This document shows positions 60,827 through 64,000 of a DNA stretch of 64,000 nucleotides, piece by piece (position 1 is the first letter of the stretch; each line of letters begins with the position of its first letter). The position numbers and the translations under genes are program-made. Under the pieces are notes generated by a model, which was not told where the DNA came from, ran no database searches, and was given only the letters and a program-made list of their open reading frames with translations. Source of the DNA: Acidobacteria bacterium UBA7540 (GTDB lineage: Bacteria > Acidobacteriota > Terriglobia > UBA7540); the NCBI GenBank assembly GCA_002478145.1, contig DLMI01000180.1:1-64000 (forward strand), in the 5' to 3' direction.

Positions 60827-62130
60827 GGTAGCGTCCTTGATCCCACCGCCTCCCGCAACTGCTCGAGCGCCAGCATGTAGGTGGCCAGCGCCTGACGATA
60901 GGCCAGTTGCGTAGCGCGGTAACTGCGCTCGGCGTCCAGAAAGTCCAGCAGGCTGGCGGCGCCGCGCTTGTAGGCGTACTCCGAGATGTCGCGCGAGTCC
61001 TGGGCCTGCTTCAAGTACCCCGACTCGTAGAGCCTGACCACGGTGTCGCCCTCCTTGGCCGCCTCGTAGGCCGTGGTCACATCCGTCATCACCGTCTCCT
61101 GGGCCGCGATCTTCGACTCCTGCGACTGGGTGATGGCGTAGTGGGTGCGCGCGATCTCGCCCTGGTTGCGGTTGAAGATGGGGATTTCCATGCTGAAAAT
61201 GAAGCTGGCGCTGTTGATCCCGGTGACGTGGGTGTAGTCCAGCGTGGTGGTCGGGTCGCGCTTGCCGTTGGCGACGGCGAGCTGATGCTGGCTCTCGGCC
61301 GCGGTGACTCCCTGGATCGCGGCCCTGAGGTCCGGGCGCAATCCGAGCGCGGTCACCTGCATGTCCTCCTTATTGCCGTGCAGAGGAACGTAGCTGAGGT
61401 CACCGACCACGTCGTAGTTTCCGGGCACGGTGTCATAACCGAGCTGGCTGCGCAGGCTGGCCAGCGCCTGGACCAGGTTCAGCTCCGCCGAGGAGACGTC
61501 GGTCTGGAACTGGAGCAACTGCAGCTTGATCTTAAGGAGGTCGCCCTCGCTGATGCCGCCCGCCTTGTAGCGCGCGGCGCTGATGTCCACCGTCTCCTGG
61601 AAGCTCTTGAGGTCCTGCTTGGCGAACTCAAGATTCGACTTGGCCAGCAGTATGCCGATGAACTGTTGCCCGACGTTGAAGGAGAGCGAGCGCTCGTTGT
61701 CGCTCACTTGCGACTGGGTGACCGCCGTCTGGTCGCGCGCCGCCCGGATGCGCGCCTGCCGTTTGTGCCCGCGCTCCCAGGTGTAGGAGAGCCCGACGTC
61801 AAACTCGGTGATCTGATTCAGGTTGGTCGAGTTGAAATCGTGAGGGGTAAGGGGCACAAAAAGGTCGTCGTAGTCAAACACCGGGTTCGGGCGGATGGCC
61901 GCGGTAATCTCCTGCGCTTGGCTCTGCTGAATCTGGGTGCGCGCCGCCTTCAGGGCGTGATTGTGCTCGATCGCCAGCCGGATGGCCTCGTCGAGGCTGA
62001 TCTTCATGCTAGGCGGAGGCTGGCTCTGCGGCCTCGCGACCTGCGCCGCCGCAACCACCATCAGGAGTGAAAGCGCCATCCGCCTCGAGAGTCGAAATCG
62101 CTTCAAAATCAACGTGAATTGAATATACAT
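60823..62130 (-). CDS. TolC-family outer-membrane efflux protein
   Basis: A 435-residue channel protein with a signal peptide (about 1-38) and two OEP repeats. Conserved words: I-S-L-D-E-A-I-R-L-A-I-E-H-N near residue 45, Y-K-A-G-G-I-S-E-G-D-L-L-K near 195, R-P-D-L-R-A-A near 272 and Y-K-R-G-A-A-S-L-L-D-F-L-D-A near 385. It forms the outer tunnel of the tripartite pump. ATG 62130 is preferred to GTG 62166. Confidence 0.92.
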   Translation of the reverse strand: MYIQFTLILKRFRLSRRMALSLLMVVAAAQVARPQSQPPPSMKISLDEAIRLAIEHNHALKAARTQIQQSQAQEITAAIRPNPVFDYDDLFVPLTPHDFNSTNLNQITEFDVGLSYTWERGHKRQARIRAARDQTAVTQSQVSDNERSLSFNVGQQFIGILLAKSNLEFAKQDLKSFQETVDISAARYKAGGISEGDLLKIKLQLLQFQTDVSSAELNLVQALASLRSQLGYDTVPGNYDVVGDLSYVPLHGNKEDMQVTALGLRPDLRAAIQGVTAAESQHQLAVANGKRDPTTTLDYTHVTGINSASFIFSMEIPIFNRNQGEIARTHYAITQSQESKIAAQETVMTDVTTAYEAAKEGDTVVRLYESGYLKQAQDSRDISEYAYKRGAASLLDFLDAERSYRATQLAYRQALATYMLALEQLREAVGSRTLP

Positions 62131-62240
62131 TTCGGCACCTGATATGGCCCACCGGGATGAATGCACGCCAAGGAAGACGTGGCTACAGACTCATCTTCCT
62201 TTGGGGCTTGCCAGGGGCAAGCATGAAACCGGGGATAGAC

Positions 62241-62594
62241 CTAGGTGAGAGGCGGAGCGCGCCCGTAGAGAGTGGTGGGCCGAAGGGAATGAAAGACGCT
62301 GAACGAAAACGCCGCCAGGACGAAAACCGCGCCTCGAGCTTCGGGTGCCGTGGCGCTTGGGGCAGGCCGGGCAGCCGCGTGCCGTACGATCTGGCAGGCG
62401 GTGCAGAGCAATCCGTTTTCGACAACACGTTGCTGTGCCTGGCTCGCCCTGCGGACGGCCGTCGGGTGCGGCGCCGAAGTCCAGAGCGTTTCATGGCGGT
62501 GAAGTGCCACGACCCACAGCAGGTTCACCTGGAACAGCGCTAGGCAAAGCGTGGTCGCGACCTTCACCCATCGACGACTCAAGTAAGCACGCAC
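62241..62594 (-). CDS. Small membrane protein with His and Cys motifs, head of the efflux operon
   Basis: A 117-residue protein with GTG start. A membrane helix (about 12-30) is followed by A-L-H-R-H-E-T-L-W, then L-L-C-T-A-C-Q-I-V-R-H-A near residue 63, a second hydrophobic stretch (about 90-103) and a C-terminal G-R-A-P-P. The H-R-H and C-x-x-C could bind metal. Similar small proteins precede metal-efflux operons in Acidobacteriota as far as I recall; role unknown. It ends 111 bases before the channel gene, on the same strand. Confidence 0.6.
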   Translation of the reverse strand: MRAYLSRRWVKVATTLCLALFQVNLLWVVALHRHETLWTSAPHPTAVRRASQAQQRVVENGLLCTACQIVRHAAARPAPSATAPEARGAVFVLAAFSFSVFHSLRPTTLYGRAPPLT

Positions 62595-62752
62595 AGGGCT
62601 CCATTATAGCGAATTCATATACGGCCACGCCAGGGGGCGCATCCAGTCATGTCAAATGTTACTGGTGAGGCGCCGTCAAGCCATTTAGAAATGTAACCCG
62701 TCAAGCCGTCCGCAACGTAAACCAGTGGAGCAGTTTGGAGGAGGGGGTTAGC

Positions 62753-63107
62753 ATGGCATGTCAAGGCAAATGGGAGTACTTCCGAGCCGTTTACGTCCGT
62801 TATCGACGGGCCGACCGGCGGGGGAGGGAGAGGATCTTGGAGGAGTATTGTGCGAACACGCGATACCAGCGCAAGTACGCCCTGCGGGACTGCGAGCCCG
62901 TAAGCAGCGGTTGAAGAAACGCGTCTACGGGGGCACCCGGCCGGGTCGCCTGCTGAAACATCAGGTTGCCATCAAGAGCGAGCGCTGGGATGCGCAGGTT
63001 CCAGGGTTTGCGGAAGACGACCTAGTGGCGCCCTCGCGAAGGCGTGAGTTGACATCTGAGACTCTGATGGGGCGAACCCCCGCTCGGAGTCCGAGTAGAA
63101 TCCCATA
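62753..63107 (+). pseudogene. Transposase remnant (integrase-core, ISNCY-like), frameshifted
   Basis: The ATG at 62753 opens a frame with W-E-Y-F-R-A-V-Y-V-R-Y-R-R-A and I-L-E-E-Y-C-A-N-T-R-Y-Q-R-K-Y-A-L-R, typical of the N-terminus of large integrase-core transposases. It stops, and the later part of the same protein family continues in another frame: R-P-G-R-L-L-K-H-Q-V-A-I-K-S, then V-P-G-F-A-E-D-D-L-V-A near 62940-63025. The middle and the catalytic core are lost. It is a dead fragment located between the efflux operon and tRNA-Gln. Confidence 0.75.
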
Positions 63108-63347
63108 GTTGGCCTCACAGCCACCTGGGATACCCGCCGGGGAGGCAGCCTACTGAAGCACGACCCAAGAAGGGCAGCCGGAGCGAATTGCGGAGAAGTG
63201 CTGCTTGGTGGCAAAGAGTTCGGTCGCCGGGAATTTGCCTGGAGTTGTGCCCAGTCTGTGCTCGGTCTACTTGGAGGTGGTTGCATTACTGGGCTGGGTC
63301 TGATGAATGAAAGGATCTGATTCAGCAGCAGGTAATGGGAAACAAGG

Positions 63348-63421
63348 TGGCTGGGAGGCAGGGATTCGAACCCCGATACGCAGATCCAGAGTCTGCAGTC
63401 CTACCGTTAGACGACCTCCCA
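63348..63421 (-). tRNA. tRNA-Gln (anticodon CTG)
   Basis: A 74-base tRNA on the minus strand: acceptor tgggagg with cctccca, anticodon loop ctctgga with CTG, T-arm ggggttcgaatccc, and encoded CCA. Confidence 0.95.
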
Positions 63422-63530
63422 ACGGGGCACCCTGATAGAAGTAAATGGGGTTGCCTTATTTTGTCAAGCGATGATTTCTGTTGCGGCCACCCCATCCGGC
63501 CGGGCAGGGAGCAGCAAGGATGCAGAAAAA

Positions 63531-64000
63531 TCAGAACAAGCGGAAACTGACTTCGACTATGACGCGCACTGGGACGGGAGACCCGTTGCGCAGAGCCGGT
63601 TTGAATTTCCAAGTCCGCACTGTTTCCAAAGCCTTTTCGTCGAGCCCGAGGCCTAGAGGTCTCACCACCCGGGGATCGGTAACATTGCCCTGGACATCCA
63701 CAACAATCCAAAGCACCACGGTGCCCTGGTACTTCGCCTTGCGGGCTTCCTCGGAGTAAGCGGGCTCGGGTTTGTAAATCGGTATCGGGGCGCTGACGCC
63801 GCCACCCACGCTATAAATCCCGCCGCCGGTCCCGCCACCTTCGCCGGGGCCCAGGCCGCCTCCTTTGCCAGAACCGATGCCGGTCCCTTCACCGGAGCCA
63901 ATACCGCCGCCCGTCCCCGGCCCGTTGGAGGGCGGGCCCAAAACGCCTTGCGGATCGCCCCAGGGCATGTTCGAAGCCATCTGGGGCAGCTTCAGCTCCG
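63531..64000 (-). CDS. Energy-transducing TonB protein, 5' end outside the window
   Basis: The frame is open to the window edge, so the N-terminal membrane helix is not seen. The visible part has a Gly/Ser/Pro-rich spacer (G-T-G-G-G-I-G-S-G-E-G-T-G) and then a TonB C-terminal domain (P-A-Y-S-E-E-A-R-K-A-K-Y-Q-G-T-V-V near the start; V-R-T-W-K-F-K-P-A and V-E-V-S-F-R near the end). It passes proton-motive energy to TonB-dependent receptors such as that at 11248. Complete C-terminus. Confidence 0.9.
   Translation of the reverse strand, partial: ELKLPQMASNMPWGDPQGVLGPPSNGPGTGGGIGSGEGTGIGSGKGGGLGPGEGGGTGGGIYSVGGGVSAPIPIYKPEPAYSEEARKAKYQGTVVLWIVVDVQGNVTDPRVVRPLGLGLDEKALETVRTWKFKPALRNGSPVPVRVIVEVSFRLF

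Overview
The window looks like a chromosomal piece of an uncultured Acidobacteriota bacterium. The evidence is family-level only: a TonB-dependent receptor with an N-terminal carboxypeptidase-regulatory domain, a TonB protein with a Gly-rich linker, small signal-peptide proteins of acidobacterial type, DUF1059 and DUF1634 genes, a tRNA-Ser and a tRNA-Gln, a GC-rich coding style, and very many short intergenic repeats and palindromes. No phage or plasmid backbone is visible; mobile DNA is limited to decayed fragments.

Layout. 1-1.1 kb: end of a protein built from near-identical 40-residue TPR repeats, and a doubtful downstream ORF. 1.3-7.9 kb: a tight six-gene redox operon, HdrC-HdrB-HdrA, a fused MvhD/iron-sulfur protein, a second iron-sulfur protein and an FAD/NAD(P)H oxidoreductase, matching the Flx-Hdr (NADH dehydrogenase/heterodisulfide reductase) type of flavin-based electron-bifurcating complex. 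8-9.9 kb: glycosyltransferase, TauE/SafE exporter and DUF1634 partner. 10.2-13.8 kb: secreted protein and TonB-dependent receptor. 13.9-15.9 kb: an imperfect tandem duplication of a small secreted-protein gene plus the start of a fur-family gene; only the second fur copy is complete.

17.4-31.1 kb: a mixed type II secretion/type IV pilus-like locus: secretin lipoprotein, two pseudopilins, GspF, GspE, PilM/N/O-like proteins, a small anchored protein and a low-complexity pseudopilin-like protein. It is followed on the same strand by an Ig-like lipoprotein, an unknown secreted protein, a matrixin-type metalloprotease and another unknown secreted protein. These extra genes are plausible substrates or surface partners. 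31-40 kb: RmlD-like reductase, a degenerate receiver protein, MBL-fold hydrolase, a MarR regulator with a palindrome over its promoter, a DUF2254 membrane protein and a 1280-residue hybrid histidine kinase.

40-48.8 kb: gene-poor and repeat-rich, with a PAS-domain relic, a RAYT-transposase relic between two identical REP-like palindromes, a secreted GH3 beta-glucosidase, and two SRPBCC paralogs separated by a membrane protein; one paralog carries an in-frame TGA. 48.8-55.2 kb: glmS, a Mut7-C protein, an XRE-type regulator and a secreted M28 metallopeptidase. 55.7-64 kb: tRNA-Ser, a heavy-metal RND efflux operon (small Cys/His membrane protein, TolC-type channel, adaptor, CzcA/CusA pump), a frameshifted transposase relic, tRNA-Gln, and a TonB protein running off the window.

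The most system-like loci are the Flx-Hdr operon with its fused MvhD and the secretion/pilus operon with its attached metalloprotease. The most unusual DNA-level features are the recurrent text-like intergenic repeats, one of which is translated into a pseudopilin leader, and the palindrome families. I did not find a wholly new defence or mobile system.
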